Source of the DNA: Gammaproteobacteria bacterium | GTDB lineage: Bacteria > Pseudomonadota > Gammaproteobacteria > Pseudomonadales > Oceanobacteraceae | Length of the DNA stretch: 64,000 nt | Direction of reading: 5' to 3' | NCBI GenBank assembly: GCA_013373125.1 | Contig: JABXIK010000024.1 | Span: forward strand, 26,392-90,391 | In this document: positions 24,832-34,778 of the stretch, piece by piece | How positions within the stretch are numbered: the stretch's first letter is position 1 | Layout of the letters: every line of letters starts with the position of its first letter | Position numbers and translations under genes: made by a program | The notes under the pieces: model-generated | What the model was told of the DNA's origin: nothing | Seen by the model: the letters and a program-made list of their open reading frames with translations, nothing else | The model's database searches: none

Positions 24832-25620
24832 ATGGCTGATGTAAATGGGGTTGGCACATCGCAAGCTGCGTTGGATCAATACGCGCAAAGTGAGAGGCCA
24901 GTTGAAAAATCCAATGAACTAGGGAAAAACGATTTCCTTAAATTGTTGGTGGCTCAAATGAATAACCAAAACCCATTGGAGCCACAAGACAACACGGAGT
25001 TTGTGGCTCAGTTAGCGCAATTTAGCTCGGTCGAAGGGATTGATAATTTAAATCAAACCGTTGATGACATGGCGTCCGAATTACGATCTAGCCAGGCATT
25101 ACAAGCATCTTCGTTAGTGGGTCAATCCGTTGTGGTTCCGTCTAATGAATTTGGGTTCTTACAAAGTGGTGATTTGATTGCCAGTTACAGTGAAGTTCCT
25201 GCAACCACCATGAATGTGAATTTACAAATCAAAAATAAGAGTGGTCAAACCATTGAAACCATTGATTTGGGTTATCACGAAAAAGGCGCCATGTCTTTGC
25301 GTTGGGATGGCGCAAATTTGGAAATGGATGGGGAAATTGTGGACCTGGATCGCTCGAAATTAAATCGACAAGAATATTACGTGGATGAGGATGGTAATCA
25401 AATTTTAGATGACAACGGCAAACCTATTCCGGTGCCGTATCCAATGGGCGAATACAAATTTGTGGTGACGGCTTCCATTGATGGAAAAGCGGAAGGATTA
25501 GACACCGCCATGAGCGGCAAAGTGGACAGCGTCACCTTGGGCAGTAATAACCAAATTACATTGAATTTAGCGGGTGGCACCAAAGCGTCGCTGTCCGATG
25601 TGCAACAAATTTTAGATTAA
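24832..25620 (+). CDS. flgD: Hook-capping scaffold FlgD
   Basis: A 262-aa protein that caps the growing hook and is later discarded. The N-terminal export and scaffold region has the family phrase KNDFLKLLVAQMNNQNPLEP (about 27-46) with FVAQLAQFSSVEGI. Beyond it lie the FLG_D Ig-like and tudor-like domains (YHEKGAMSLRWDG; PYPMGEYKFVVTA). CAGGAG precedes the start. It is about 30 residues longer than the Salmonella protein. Confidence 0.95.
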   Translation: MADVNGVGTSQAALDQYAQSERPVEKSNELGKNDFLKLLVAQMNNQNPLEPQDNTEFVAQLAQFSSVEGIDNLNQTVDDMASELRSSQALQASSLVGQSVVVPSNEFGFLQSGDLIASYSEVPATTMNVNLQIKNKSGQTIETIDLGYHEKGAMSLRWDGANLEMDGEIVDLDRSKLNRQEYYVDEDGNQILDDNGKPIPVPYPMGEYKFVVTASIDGKAEGLDTAMSGKVDSVTLGSNNQITLNLAGGTKASLSDVQQILD

Positions 25621-25649
25621 TCGGACCCAGTTGGGTGGAGGAGTAAATC

Positions 25650-28600
25650 ATGGCGTTTAATATAGGTTTAAGTGGTATTCGTGCTGCGTCCGTGGATTTG
25701 GAAGTCACCGGTAATAACGTGGCCAATGCCAGTACAATCGGTTTTAAAGAATCGCGTGCAGAGTTTGCCGATGTGTATACCACAACCATTTTAGGTACGG
25801 GAACAAAACCGGTGGGTAGTGGTGTGTTGGTGGATAATGTTCGTCAAGAATTTAGCCAAGGCAACATCAGTGGAACTGAAAACGCGTTGGATATGGCCAT
25901 CGATGGTACTGGCTTTTTTATTCTAAACGACAATGGTATTGAGTCTTACACTCGTGCCGGTTTATTTGGTTTGGATAAAGACGGGTATGTGGTGGCGAAC
26001 AACAACGCACGTTTACAAGGCTATGAAGCTAACGGCGATGGTGTGGTTAATGGTGTATTAGGTGATATTCAAATCCGAATCGGTAATCAGCCTCCTGCGT
26101 TAACCTCTCGAGTATCATCAATTTTAAACTTAGATGCTTCGGAATCGGTTAAACAGGAGTTAGGCTCTACTACGAGTACAACCGGTTTAGCTGTCGCGGT
26201 GCCAGATGCCGGTATCGCAGATAGTACTGCCACTATTTTAAGTACAGTAGGGCAGGCCACAACCGCCGGAACACGTACGGCATTGACCTTTGATAATGGT
26301 GGTGTGGATTTATCTGCGGCGGCATTTGTGACTGTACCTGCCGACCCTGGCCCATTTAGTTTTGATATAGATCCATTTGATGGTACCGGTTTGCAAACCA
26401 TTACGATAGCAGCGGGCGTAATTACCGTAGGTGCCACGCCAACTCAGCATTTACAAAATATTTTGAATGCTATTCAAACGGAATTGGATACAGCGTTTGG
26501 TAATAATGAATTTGAAGTCACAACCAATCAATCGCCTCTGACCTCACCATTGGTATCACCTACTAATTTGCGCATTGAACGCGCTGGTTTTGATGCCACC
26601 ATCGGCACCAGTTTTTCATTAACTAATGGCGACGCCGGTTTTATTGCTGCCTTTGGTGATCCAGTTGCAAATACTAATTTAACAACCGGTGTGGCAGGTA
26701 GTCAGTTGTTTGTTGGTTCTAATCCTTTAACGGCAGACTTTAGAAGTATTCCGGGCACCAGTACAACGACTCGTACCACATCAACGCCGCCGTTAGCTAT
26801 GACCAGTTTTGTAGCCGGTGATCACGCGGTGCTCACGTCATCCATTACCAATGGTGCCAACATTGTTATGGATTTATCCGGTGCGGATTCTTTGGTGTTT
26901 GATATGGAAGTCACCGATACCAGTGGTACCACAACCACGCAAACCATCACCTTGGATAACGCTGCATTGGTTGCCTTACCTGCGGGTAATATTGCACAGG
27001 TAACCCAAGATGAAATTCGCCAAGTCATTGCAGCGCAAATTGGTGGTGGTGCGTTAGCGGGTTTGGTGAACGTATCAGCAGGTCATCCAATGACCTTTAC
27101 TGCAAACACGGCTGATAATGGTGACACCATTATCTTGGTGCCAAATGCCGCCAGTACTAACTACGATTTAAGTAATATTGGTTATGCAGCATCAAATCGC
27201 ACTGCAACTGGTACAGCCGATATCGATGCCAACAACGAATTCCGCATGCAAATCACAGGTCCAACTGTGGCAGAAGATTCGTCTGCTTATAATATTGTGA
27301 TTCCAACTAATACCTATGCCACGCTCGATGATTTAGCGGCCGCTATTCAAACGGAAATTGATTTGCGCACAGGTGCAAACGGTTTGGCAGGACGAGTCAC
27401 GGTAGAAGCGGTCGGCGGACAACTTGTATTTACCAATACTGAAGTGGGTGCCGGCTATGGCGTGCAATTTAGTCAAAGTACGGGTTTGGGCGCAGCAGAA
27501 GGTTTAGCCTCTCTAGCCGCGTTGGAATTGGATAACCCGTCAGTATTCTTAGGGACAGATGAAATTGATCGTGCTAATTCATTCCGTATTACATTAACTG
27601 TGCCTGCGCCGGATGTGGATGGTCGCTCTGGCACCACCACGATTACATTGGATGAAGAGTACCGTTCGGTGCAGCAAGTAGCGGCATCGATTAATCGTCA
27701 AATTAGCAGCCTGGATAGCGATGCGTTTATTGGGGTACGTGCCGAGGCGGTAGAAATTGTACCTAACGTGGTACCACCGCAATACAAATTGCAGTTTGTG
27801 GCAACCGAAGACGGTGAAGCCTCAACCATTACCGTTTCGGATTTCATTGCCCTTGGTGATGATGTCACCGTGGATGAAATGTATGGTTTGATTCAAATTG
27901 ATGAAGACGATAACAGTTTATTAACCCAAGGTATTGAAGGGGTTAATAATGAATACCCTGCGCAAATAGTGACGCTAACCGATCCTGATGGAAATGAAAT
28001 AGAAATTGAAACTGAGGAAAACGCCGAGGCCAATGAAATAGCTGCCATCTATAATCGACAAGCTGGCGTAACCGCATCCGCAAGCTCGCAGTTGACCATT
28101 CCATTATCGGGTTACAACAACCCTGGCAATAACATGTCACTGTTTTTAAATGGTCAAGAGCTCACATCCACAAGCTTGCCGGAAATTGCCGAAGAAATAA
28201 ACAGCTTGGTTGGTACGACGTTGCCAGGGTTTAACGCAGAGCTTAATGATGATGGTGATTTAATCATTACCAACAGCATAGGTCGTGATATTAAAGTTGA
28301 AATTAGTTCACCAACGGTGACGGATAGTATCGTAGTGCAGGGCTCTGAAAATGCTGGTCCAGTTGTATTGGGTGGTACAGCCACAGCCGATGTGGCGGCG
28401 GTTGTCGGTGGTACAGTGGACATTATTTTGAATGAAGGCTACACCCTTTCAAATCCATTGCCATCAGTATCCGGTATTTTTGGCGCCTTAACAGCGGATG
28501 AATTCGAAGACTATGTGTTAAATAGTTTTGATCCGGACGACCAAAATACTTATAACCATGCCACCAGTACGACCATCTATGACAGCTTGGGTAATAGTCA

Positions 28601-29360
28601 CATCATGACGCAGTTCTTCGTGAAAGAACCGGTGGACCCGACTCGACCTAACGAAGAAAACATTTGGGCCATGTATGTTCAAATTGATGGTCAAGAAATA
28701 GGGGACCCAGATTCCACTTTATCTTTCCCTGAAAATTTAGAACCCACACGTTTACGTTATGAATTATTCTTTAATCCAGATGGCACACTGGATGAAGATG
28801 CCACGGGTGATTTATTCGTAACTAACTGGGACCCAATCAATGCCGACGGCGCACCAACCGGCGCACTGAAATCATTAAATGTATTAGAGGGGGGGTTACC
28901 GTTAACCAGTCCTGCCACTAACTCAAATTTCCAAATTTTCTTGGACGGCTCCACTCAGTTTGGTAGTCCATTCAGCGTGGCAGAAGTATCGCAAAATGGT
29001 TATACCACAGGTCGATTAACCGGTTTGGAAATTGATGCGGATGGTTTCATTTTTGCGCGATTCACCAATGGTCAAGCACAAGTATTAGGTCAAGTGGCGC
29101 TAGCAAGCTTTAAAAATCCAGAAGGCTTAGTGCCATTGGGTGATACTGCTTGGGGCGAATCATTTGAATCCGGCGGTCCGACAGTGGGTTCACCACGAAC
29201 CGGTACGTTTGGTAACTTGCGGGCCTCTGCGTTAGAAGAAAGTAATGTGGATTTATCCGAAGAACTGGTGGGTTTAATTATTGCTCAACGTAATTTCCAG
29301 GCCAGTGCAAAAACCATTGAAACATCGGATACGGTTACTCAGACCATTATCCAGTTATAA
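25650..29360 (+). CDS. flgE: Flagellar hook protein FlgE, greatly enlarged
   Basis: A 1236-aa hook protein, about three times the usual 400 residues. The N-terminal D0/D1 part ([34 protein letters not shown]) and the C-terminal part ([20 protein letters not shown]) are standard. Between about 170 and 960 is an Ala/Thr/Asp-rich beta region that forms the outer domains. Within it at least four segments share a pattern: an aromatic-containing strand, a TIT-L strand and then a short helix with A-I-x-x-x-I (DNA about 26344, 26887, 27232, 27573). A Flagellin_IN-like [14 protein letters not shown] occurs near 802. The frame is intact. A GGAGGAG site precedes the ATG, and the gene ends the flgBCDE unit. 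Confidence 0.94.
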   Translation: MAFNIGLSGIRAASVDLEVTGNNVANASTIGFKESRAEFADVYTTTILGTGTKPVGSGVLVDNVRQEFSQGNISGTENALDMAIDGTGFFILNDNGIESYTRAGLFGLDKDGYVVANNNARLQGYEANGDGVVNGVLGDIQIRIGNQPPALTSRVSSILNLDASESVKQELGSTTSTTGLAVAVPDAGIADSTATILSTVGQATTAGTRTALTFDNGGVDLSAAAFVTVPADPGPFSFDIDPFDGTGLQTITIAAGVITVGATPTQHLQNILNAIQTELDTAFGNNEFEVTTNQSPLTSPLVSPTNLRIERAGFDATIGTSFSLTNGDAGFIAAFGDPVANTNLTTGVAGSQLFVGSNPLTADFRSIPGTSTTTRTTSTPPLAMTSFVAGDHAVLTSSITNGANIVMDLSGADSLVFDMEVTDTSGTTTTQTITLDNAALVALPAGNIAQVTQDEIRQVIAAQIGGGALAGLVNVSAGHPMTFTANTADNGDTIILVPNAASTNYDLSNIGYAASNRTATGTADIDANNEFRMQITGPTVAEDSSAYNIVIPTNTYATLDDLAAAIQTEIDLRTGANGLAGRVTVEAVGGQLVFTNTEVGAGYGVQFSQSTGLGAAEGLASLAALELDNPSVFLGTDEIDRANSFRITLTVPAPDVDGRSGTTTITLDEEYRSVQQVAASINRQISSLDSDAFIGVRAEAVEIVPNVVPPQYKLQFVATEDGEASTITVSDFIALGDDVTVDEMYGLIQIDEDDNSLLTQGIEGVNNEYPAQIVTLTDPDGNEIEIETEENAEANEIAAIYNRQAGVTASASSQLTIPLSGYNNPGNNMSLFLNGQELTSTSLPEIAEEINSLVGTTLPGFNAELNDDGDLIITNSIGRDIKVEISSPTVTDSIVVQGSENAGPVVLGGTATADVAAVVGGTVDIILNEGYTLSNPLPSVSGIFGALTADEFEDYVLNSFDPDDQNTYNHATSTTIYDSLGNSHIMTQFFVKEPVDPTRPNEENIWAMYVQIDGQEIGDPDSTLSFPENLEPTRLRYELFFNPDGTLDEDATGDLFVTNWDPINADGAPTGALKSLNVLEGGLPLTSPATNSNFQIFLDGSTQFGSPFSVAEVSQNGYTTGRLTGLEIDADGFIFARFTNGQAQVLGQVALASFKNPEGLVPLGDTAWGESFESGGPTVGSPRTGTFGNLRASALEESNVDLSEELVGLIIAQRNFQASAKTIETSDTVTQTIIQL

Positions 29361-29518
29361 ACTAACTCCGGCACTTTTTAATGGGTGCCGGAACATATTT
29401 AAGATCTATTGATACGTCACGGCAAAGCTTATCCGCTTTTGCCGTGTGTATGTATGTGTGTATGTGTAGATGAAAAAAATGGCTTAAAAACTCAAATAAG
29501 CTATCTCTATTCCTAGCG

Positions 29519-29545
29519 AAAAAGCCTTATATACAAGGCTTTTTC
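29519..29545 (+). terminator. Terminator of flgBCDE
   Basis: AAAAAGCCTT-ATATAC-AAGGCTTTTT is a 10-bp stem followed by a T-rich tract, just before the next promoter. Confidence 0.85.
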
Positions 29546-29571
29546 TCTTTCTAATGATGTGTTCATATACT

Positions 29572-29587
29572 TGGCACCCCACTTGCA
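29572..29587 (+). promoter_or_regulatory. sigma54 promoter of flgFGHI
   Basis: TGGCACCCCACTTGCA matches the RpoN consensus (TGGCAC-N5-TTGCA) exactly. It is 67 bp upstream of the flgF start at 29655, which argues against the in-frame ATG at 29604. Confidence 0.9.
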
Positions 29588-29654
29588 ATTCCCTAAATAA
29601 GTAATGCGTTTGCCGCTTTTTTCAAAGTCAAACGTGAAAGATTTAGGAGGATGT

Positions 29655-30404
29655 ATGGATCGCGCGTTATATATCGCCATGTCCGGCGCCAAACAAAATA
29701 CTCTGGGTCAAACGGCCGAGGCCAATAATCTCGCCAATGTGAGCACGACAGGTTTTCGTCGTGATTTCGAACACGCTCGATCAATGCCTGTGTTCGGTGA
29801 CTATTACCCAACCCGTGCCTATGCCATGGAAGAGCGCCCAGCCAGTGATTTTAATCCAGGTACCTTGGTGTACACAGGTCGTGACTTGGATATTGCCATC
29901 GATAACCAAGGCTGGATTGCTGTGCAAGATGCCAACGGGGAAGAAGCTTACACCCGACGTGGTGACTTGCAGGTGGATGCCTTGGGTCGACTCATGAATG
30001 GAGAAGGGTTACAAGTCATGGGTGTCGGTGGGCCGTTGGTGGTGCCACCTTATGAGAAATTAGAAATTGCATCTGACGGTACTATTTCCATTCAAGCATT
30101 AGGGGAAGAGCCTGCCGTGGTAGCCGATGTGGAACGAGTCAAATTGGTGTTACCGGATTTAACTCAAATGGAAAAAGGCGAAGATGGTTTATTTCGCATG
30201 CGTGATCAACAACCGGGTCAGGTGCAACCATTGGATGCCACGGTGAAAGTGGAGTCAGGACATTTAGAACACAGTAACGTGAACGCCGTGCAATCGTTAA
30301 CACAGATTATGTCTTTGCATCGTCAGTATGAGCTACAGGTGAAGATGATGAAAACCACAGACGAAAATGCACAAGTGACACAACAGATTCTGGAAATTCA
30401 ATAA
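29655..30404 (+). CDS. flgF: Flagellar rod protein FlgF
   Basis: A 249-aa proximal rod protein, beginning MDRALYIAMSGAKQNTLGQT with the rod motif NNLANVSTTGFRRD and ending with the helix QSLTQIMSLHRQYELQVKMM. Length is normal. TAGGAGG precedes the ATG. It is the first gene of the unit flgF-flgG-flgH-flgI plus a small gene. Confidence 0.96.
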   Translation: MDRALYIAMSGAKQNTLGQTAEANNLANVSTTGFRRDFEHARSMPVFGDYYPTRAYAMEERPASDFNPGTLVYTGRDLDIAIDNQGWIAVQDANGEEAYTRRGDLQVDALGRLMNGEGLQVMGVGGPLVVPPYEKLEIASDGTISIQALGEEPAVVADVERVKLVLPDLTQMEKGEDGLFRMRDQQPGQVQPLDATVKVESGHLEHSNVNAVQSLTQIMSLHRQYELQVKMMKTTDENAQVTQQILEIQ

Positions 30405-30454
30405 TTCTTTATGGGTTTTAACGATGTGGATGTTTCACATCAAGGAGAAATCAA

Positions 30455-31240
30455 ATGCATTCTGCTTTATGGGTGAGTAAGACAGGGTTAAATGCCCAAG
30501 ATTATAACCTAACCACCATATCCAATAACCTAGCTAACGTATCGACTACGGGCTTTAAAAAAGATCGAGCGGTGTTTGAAGATTTGATTTATCAAATTCA
30601 ACGCCAACCCGGAGCCCTGTCCAGCCAAGATTCGCGCTTGCCTTCTGGTTTGCAATTAGGCACAGGTGTAAAAGTCGCGGGGACACAAAAAATTCATACG
30701 ACGGGCACGTTGCAAGAAACATCTCAGCCTTTGGATATGGCCATTAACGGTCGCGGTTTTTTTCAAATCGCATTACCCGATGGCACTATAGCCTATACCC
30801 GTGATGGTACTTTTCATATGGATGCCGAAGGGCAAATTGTGAATGCGGTAGGTTATCTACTTGAGCCGAATATTACCATTCCAGATCAAACCAATACGTT
30901 AACCATTAGCCGTGACGGTATTGTGAGTGTGACGCAATTTGGTGAAACCGATCCACAAGAAATAGGCCAAATTGATGTGGTGGATTTTATTAACCCTGCA
31001 GGTTTGCAGGCTGTGGGCGGAAACCTGTTTTTAGAAACGGCTTCCAGTGGTGCTCCAGAAGTTGGGGTAGCTGGTGAAGAAGGGTTTGGCTCTATTGAGC
31101 AAGGGTTTTTGGAAAACTCCAATGTGAAAGTAGTGGAAGAGTTAGTGCAAATGATTCAAGTGCAAAGGGCTTATGAAATGAATTCGAAAGTCGTGAGTAG
31201 TGCGGATCAGATGTTGCAATACCTTGCGCAAAATACCTAA
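30455..31240 (+). CDS. flgG: Flagellar distal rod protein FlgG
   Basis: A 261-aa distal rod protein with MHSALWVSKTGLNAQDYN, ISNNLANVSTTGFKKDRAVF and the rod-specific stretch DLIYQIQRQPGAL (about 44-56). The end is LVQMIQVQRAYEMNSKVV. Length is essentially that of Salmonella FlgG (260), so the rod itself is not enlarged, unlike the hook. AAGGAG precedes the start. Confidence 0.97.
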   Translation: MHSALWVSKTGLNAQDYNLTTISNNLANVSTTGFKKDRAVFEDLIYQIQRQPGALSSQDSRLPSGLQLGTGVKVAGTQKIHTTGTLQETSQPLDMAINGRGFFQIALPDGTIAYTRDGTFHMDAEGQIVNAVGYLLEPNITIPDQTNTLTISRDGIVSVTQFGETDPQEIGQIDVVDFINPAGLQAVGGNLFLETASSGAPEVGVAGEEGFGSIEQGFLENSNVKVVEELVQMIQVQRAYEMNSKVVSSADQMLQYLAQNT

Positions 31241-31294
31241 TGTCTTTGATATTGGATACATCAATTGAGAGTTGAAAACGAGTTGAGGTACACC

Positions 31295-31960
31295 ATGAAA
31301 TATTTAGGAATCAGTTTACTTGCCATGGTGCTTTCTGGATGCAGCACAGTCATGCCGGTGGATGCTACACCGGATGATCCAAAATTTGCTCCGGTACCGG
31401 CGCAATCGTTAACGCCACCACCGACGACAGATGGCTCTTTATATCAAGCAAACTATGCGCTCTCACTTTACAGTGATCAACGAGCAAAGCGCATTGGTGA
31501 TGTGATTACTGTGATGCTGCAGGAAGAGACGCAAGCGTCCAAGTCTAATAGTTCCACATTACAAAAAGACAGCGAAGTGGATTTGGGTGCGGTGAGTATG
31601 TTTAACCGTACGCCGTCAATCTTAGAAGCAAACGGCACAACGACGCGAGCATTTACGGGTTCTGGCGATGCGGATCAAAGTAACAGTTTACAAGGTCAAA
31701 TCACGGTGACCATTAGTGACATCTTGCCCAATGGCGTATTAGAGGTACGGGGTGAAAAATGGCTGAGCTTAAATGAAGGGGATGAGTTCATTCGAGTACG
31801 TGGCTTGGTCCGACCACAAGATATTGGTCCGGATAACACTGTGATGTCTACCAAATTAGCGGATGCGCGAATCAGTTATGGCGGCACTGGTCAGGTGGCC
31901 AATGCCAGTAAACAAGGCTGGATGACCCGTTTCTTCAACAGCAAATGGTGGCCGTTCTAA
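31295..31960 (+). CDS. flgH: Flagellar L-ring lipoprotein FlgH
   Basis: A 221-aa outer-membrane ring protein. The lipoprotein signal MKYLGISLLAMVLSGCS puts the lipidated Cys at 16. The conserved part includes LYSDQRAKRIGDVITVMLQE and the end GWMTRFFNSKWWPF. The ATG at 31295 has GAGG upstream; an in-frame TTG at 31265 would precede the signal peptide and is rejected. Confidence 0.96.
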   Translation: MKYLGISLLAMVLSGCSTVMPVDATPDDPKFAPVPAQSLTPPPTTDGSLYQANYALSLYSDQRAKRIGDVITVMLQEETQASKSNSSTLQKDSEVDLGAVSMFNRTPSILEANGTTTRAFTGSGDADQSNSLQGQITVTISDILPNGVLEVRGEKWLSLNEGDEFIRVRGLVRPQDIGPDNTVMSTKLADARISYGGTGQVANASKQGWMTRFFNSKWWPF

Positions 31961-32059
31961 GTCACTGCTGTATTGATGCCCAAAGGCTATTAAGACGGCG
32001 GGCTTTTTGCAGGTATAGTAGATTGTGACGATGCGCTGGCAGTAGAGAGGTTAAATGTG

Positions 32060-33160
32060 ATGGCGATTGGTAAAGGAAAATGGCTAAGCCTTGTGATGAT
32101 ACTGGTTTTATCCAGCACGGCTTATAGTCAGCGCATTAAAGATATTACCTCGGTTGCTGGTGTTCGCTCTAATCAAATGGTGGGTTACGGCTTAGTGGTG
32201 GGCTTAGATGGCACAGGTGATAAAGCGCCATTCACTAATCAAACCTTTATCAACATGATGAATGAGTTTGGTATTTCAATTCCGCCGGGAACCGATCCAA
32301 AGTTAAAAAATATTGCAGCGGTCTCATTAACAGCCAATTTACCGCCGTTTGCCAAACCAGGACAAACCATAGATGTAACCGTATCCAGTATTGGTAATGC
32401 GAAAAGTTTACGGGGAGGTACCTTGCTGTTTGCCCCCTTAAGGGGGGCAGATGGACAAGTGTATGCTGTAGCACAAGGTAACTTAGTCGTTGGTGGTTTT
32501 GGCGCTGAAGGGGCAGATGGCTCTAAAATTACAGTGAATGTACCCAGTGTAGGCCGCATTCCAAATGGGGCAACAGTAGAGCGTCCTGTGGCCAATGGAT
32601 TTTCCCGCGGCGACAGCTTGGTGTTGAATTTAAACAGCCCAGATTTTACCACGGCCAAACGTTTATCTGATCGCATTAATGATTTGTTAGGCCCGGAAAC
32701 CGCTTATGCGGTGGATGCTACATCGGTAAGAGTCAGTGCGCCGCGTGATCCGAGTCAGCGTGTGTCATTTTTATCCATGATTGAGAATTTGGATGTCACA
32801 CCGGGAGAAGCCACCGCTAAAGTGATCATTAATTCACGCACCGGCACCATTGTCATTGGTAAACATGTGCGCATTGATCCCGTGGCCGTGACCCATGGTA
32901 GCTTGACCGTTACCGTAAAAGAGAATTTTCAAGTGGATCAGCCTAATGCCTTTGCTGATGGTGAAACCGTGGTGACGCCACAAACGGAAGTGAATGTGGA
33001 TGAAGAAGGTAACCCCATGTTTGTGTTCGCACCTGGCGTGTCATTGGATGAAATCGTCAAAGCCGTCAACGAGGTGGGAGCGGCTCCAGGTGATTTGATG
33101 GCGATATTAGAAGCACTCAAACAAGCCGGTGCCTTAAATGCTGAGCTTATCGTGATTTAA
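32060..33160 (+). CDS. flgI: Flagellar P-ring protein FlgI
   Basis: A 366-aa periplasmic ring protein exported by a signal peptide (about 1-23, [15 protein letters not shown]). Family phrases are [34 protein letters not shown] and [18 protein letters not shown]. Length is normal. The GTG at 32057 is also possible, as the AGAGG ribosome binding site fits either. Its assembly needs FlgA, encoded at 20812-21519. Confidence 0.96.
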   Translation: MAIGKGKWLSLVMILVLSSTAYSQRIKDITSVAGVRSNQMVGYGLVVGLDGTGDKAPFTNQTFINMMNEFGISIPPGTDPKLKNIAAVSLTANLPPFAKPGQTIDVTVSSIGNAKSLRGGTLLFAPLRGADGQVYAVAQGNLVVGGFGAEGADGSKITVNVPSVGRIPNGATVERPVANGFSRGDSLVLNLNSPDFTTAKRLSDRINDLLGPETAYAVDATSVRVSAPRDPSQRVSFLSMIENLDVTPGEATAKVIINSRTGTIVIGKHVRIDPVAVTHGSLTVTVKENFQVDQPNAFADGETVVTPQTEVNVDEEGNPMFVFAPGVSLDEIVKAVNEVGAAPGDLMAILEALKQAGALNAELIVI

Positions 33161-33177
33161 TTTATGGGAAGACGGGA

Positions 33178-33504
33178 ATGGATAACCTGAGTAGCAAACA
33201 AAGCACCATGGCGTATTTGATCTCGTTAGAGGAAGATGTTCAAAAACTTGCGCAAGAACACAGTCTCGCTACGTTGGAGCACAAATTAAAATTACGCCAA
33301 GAAACGTTAGAGTATTTGTTTGGACAATTCTTGGATGAAATTAATAACGACGATATGCAAGTTTTAAAAGACATCCAAGCAAAAAGCCAAGCACTTATCG
33401 AAGAAATGCAATCCAGTAAACATGATAAATCCCAAGAAATAATAAAATACAAAAATACGGGTAAACGTATTCGTTTATACACAGATATTGCGCAACAAAA
33501 ATAA
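33178..33504 (+). CDS. Small helical protein, possible flagellar chaperone
   Basis: A 108-aa acidic/basic alpha-helical protein without a signal peptide. It contains heptad-like stretches (AYLISLEEDVQKLAQEHSLA, TLEHKLKLRQETLEYLFGQF) and a charged end, KNTGKRIRLYTDIAQQK. It starts 17 bp after flgI with AAGACGGGA upstream and precedes a terminator, so it belongs to the flgFGHI unit. I do not recognise a family. Size, helicity and place are like FliT- or FlgN-type export chaperones, which is only an inference. Confidence 0.7.
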   Translation: MDNLSSKQSTMAYLISLEEDVQKLAQEHSLATLEHKLKLRQETLEYLFGQFLDEINNDDMQVLKDIQAKSQALIEEMQSSKHDKSQEIIKYKNTGKRIRLYTDIAQQK

Positions 33505-33513
33505 CTTGCCGCA

Positions 33514-33536
33514 AGTGGCAATCATTGCCGCTTTTT
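33514..33536 (+). terminator. Terminator of the flgFGHI unit
   Basis: AGTGGCA-ATCAT-TGCCGCT forms a 7-bp stem (one G-U pair) followed by TTTTT. Confidence 0.75.
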
Positions 33537-33584
33537 CCCCTATCTAAAAATTTAAATTCCTTATAAATCAGTCGATTAGGGAAT

Positions 33585-33600
33585 TGGCCTGAGCTTTGCT
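33585..33600 (+). promoter_or_regulatory. sigma54 promoter of flgJKL
   Basis: TGGCCTGAGCTTTGCT has GG-N10-GC spacing and TTGCT at -12. It lies 33 bp upstream of the flgJ ATG, which excludes the in-frame TTG at 33601. Confidence 0.8.
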
Positions 33601-33633
33601 TTGTATTGCCTATGCAGCGAAGAAGACGTGATC

Positions 33634-34776
33634 ATGAATAACATCAGTAACACCTATAACTATAACGATCTTGCGTCATTGAATGCCATCAGCAATGTGG
33701 GTCGTGAAGATCAAGCTGAAGCATTAAAGCAAGTGGCTCATCAGTTCGAGTCTATGTTCATCAGCATGATGTTAAAAAGCATGCGAGATGCGAACGAGGT
33801 GTTTGAAGAAGACAACCCGTTGAACAGTAATGAGTCAAAATTTTATCGCCAAATGTTTGATGATCAATTGGCGCTATCTTTAAGCCAAGGCGAAGGCATT
33901 GGTTTAGCGGATAGTATTTATCGTCAATTAAAAGATCAGTTTGATGTCAAAGATGGCAATACGGATAAACCAAATAAATCAGTTCCAATTCGCGAATTTA
34001 ATGGCATGAATCCTTTCTCCAGTTTGAAACCGAAATTGGACCTACCGCAATTTCAAAGTGAACAAAAAGCTTATGAATTAGATGATGGGCGTCAAGTTAA
34101 GCCATTACAAAGTCAACACACTGGGATGTCGCTTGAGACACAACCTATTATCCAATCAGTCATTGAAACATCTCAACCTGCATTGAAAGATGCGGTTCCT
34201 CAAGCACATGTGGTACCTGAGGTTAAACAAACGCAAAACAGTATAAAAAATGAGACACCACTGGGGCCTATTACGAAACAGTCAGGGTTTCAAACCCCGC
34301 AAGAATTTGTGGACACGCTTTGGCCTGTGGCGAAAAAAGTGGGTGAATATATGGGCGTCGAGCCTAAAGCCATTATGGCTCAAGCGGCTTTGGAAACGGG
34401 CTGGGGTAAATTCATCATTCATCAAGCCGATGGCAATAACAGCCATAATTTATTTGGTATTAAAGCGGATCATAGATGGGATGGTTCGGTTGCTCGTGTG
34501 TCCACTCTGGAATACCGTGATGGTTTAGCGCAAAAAGAAGTGGCGCCTTTTAGAGTGTATGACTCTTACGAGCATTCGTTGAAAGACTATGCCCAATTTG
34601 TGAAAGACAGTGAGCGTTATCAAAAAGCCATAGAAAATGGTAGCAGTATAAAAGGATACAGCGAGGGCTTGCAGCAAGGTGGTTACGCAACGGATCCAAA
34701 CTACGCCAAGAAAATTCAGCGCATTGCTCATGGTGATGTGCTTGCACAAGCCATTGAACGTACTGGTCGAGGATAA
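33634..34776 (+). CDS. flgJ: Rod cap and muramidase FlgJ
   Basis: A 380-aa two-domain protein. The N-terminal rod-capping domain (about 20-105) has HQFESMFISMMLKSMRDANE. A Gln/Pro-rich linker of some 120 residues follows, and then a C-terminal glucosaminidase domain (about 225-375) that opens peptidoglycan for the rod. Its signatures are AIMAQAALETGWGKFI with the catalytic Glu, SHNLFGIKAD and FRVYDSYEHSLKDYAQFV. The protein is a little longer than the Salmonella one (316), mainly in the linker. Confidence 0.95.
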   Translation: MNNISNTYNYNDLASLNAISNVGREDQAEALKQVAHQFESMFISMMLKSMRDANEVFEEDNPLNSNESKFYRQMFDDQLALSLSQGEGIGLADSIYRQLKDQFDVKDGNTDKPNKSVPIREFNGMNPFSSLKPKLDLPQFQSEQKAYELDDGRQVKPLQSQHTGMSLETQPIIQSVIETSQPALKDAVPQAHVVPEVKQTQNSIKNETPLGPITKQSGFQTPQEFVDTLWPVAKKVGEYMGVEPKAIMAQAALETGWGKFIIHQADGNNSHNLFGIKADHRWDGSVARVSTLEYRDGLAQKEVAPFRVYDSYEHSLKDYAQFVKDSERYQKAIENGSSIKGYSEGLQQGGYATDPNYAKKIQRIAHGDVLAQAIERTGRG

Positions 34777-34778
34777 TT

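Larger units (their letters stand above)
29361..29654. other. Intergenic region with three hairpins, flgE to flgF
   Basis: No gene is seen. Three inverted repeats lie in series: CCGGCAC/GTGCCGG (29368-29391), CACGGCAAA/TTTGCCGTG (29418-29446) and the true terminator at 29519-29545. A short TGTATGTGTG-type simple repeat (29446-29469) separates the second and third. The sigma54 promoter of flgF lies at 29572-29587. Confidence 0.7.

Noticed and set aside
26087..28423. Long open frames on the minus strand across flgE, such as 26087-26437 and 28154-28423
   Set aside because: They lie wholly inside flgE, have no ribosome binding site or family similarity, and result from its Ala/Thr-rich codon pattern.
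29604..29654. Start of flgF at the ATG at 29604
   Set aside because: It lies almost at the expected transcription start of the sigma54 promoter and the residues added do not belong to FlgF; TAGGAGG marks the ATG at 29655.
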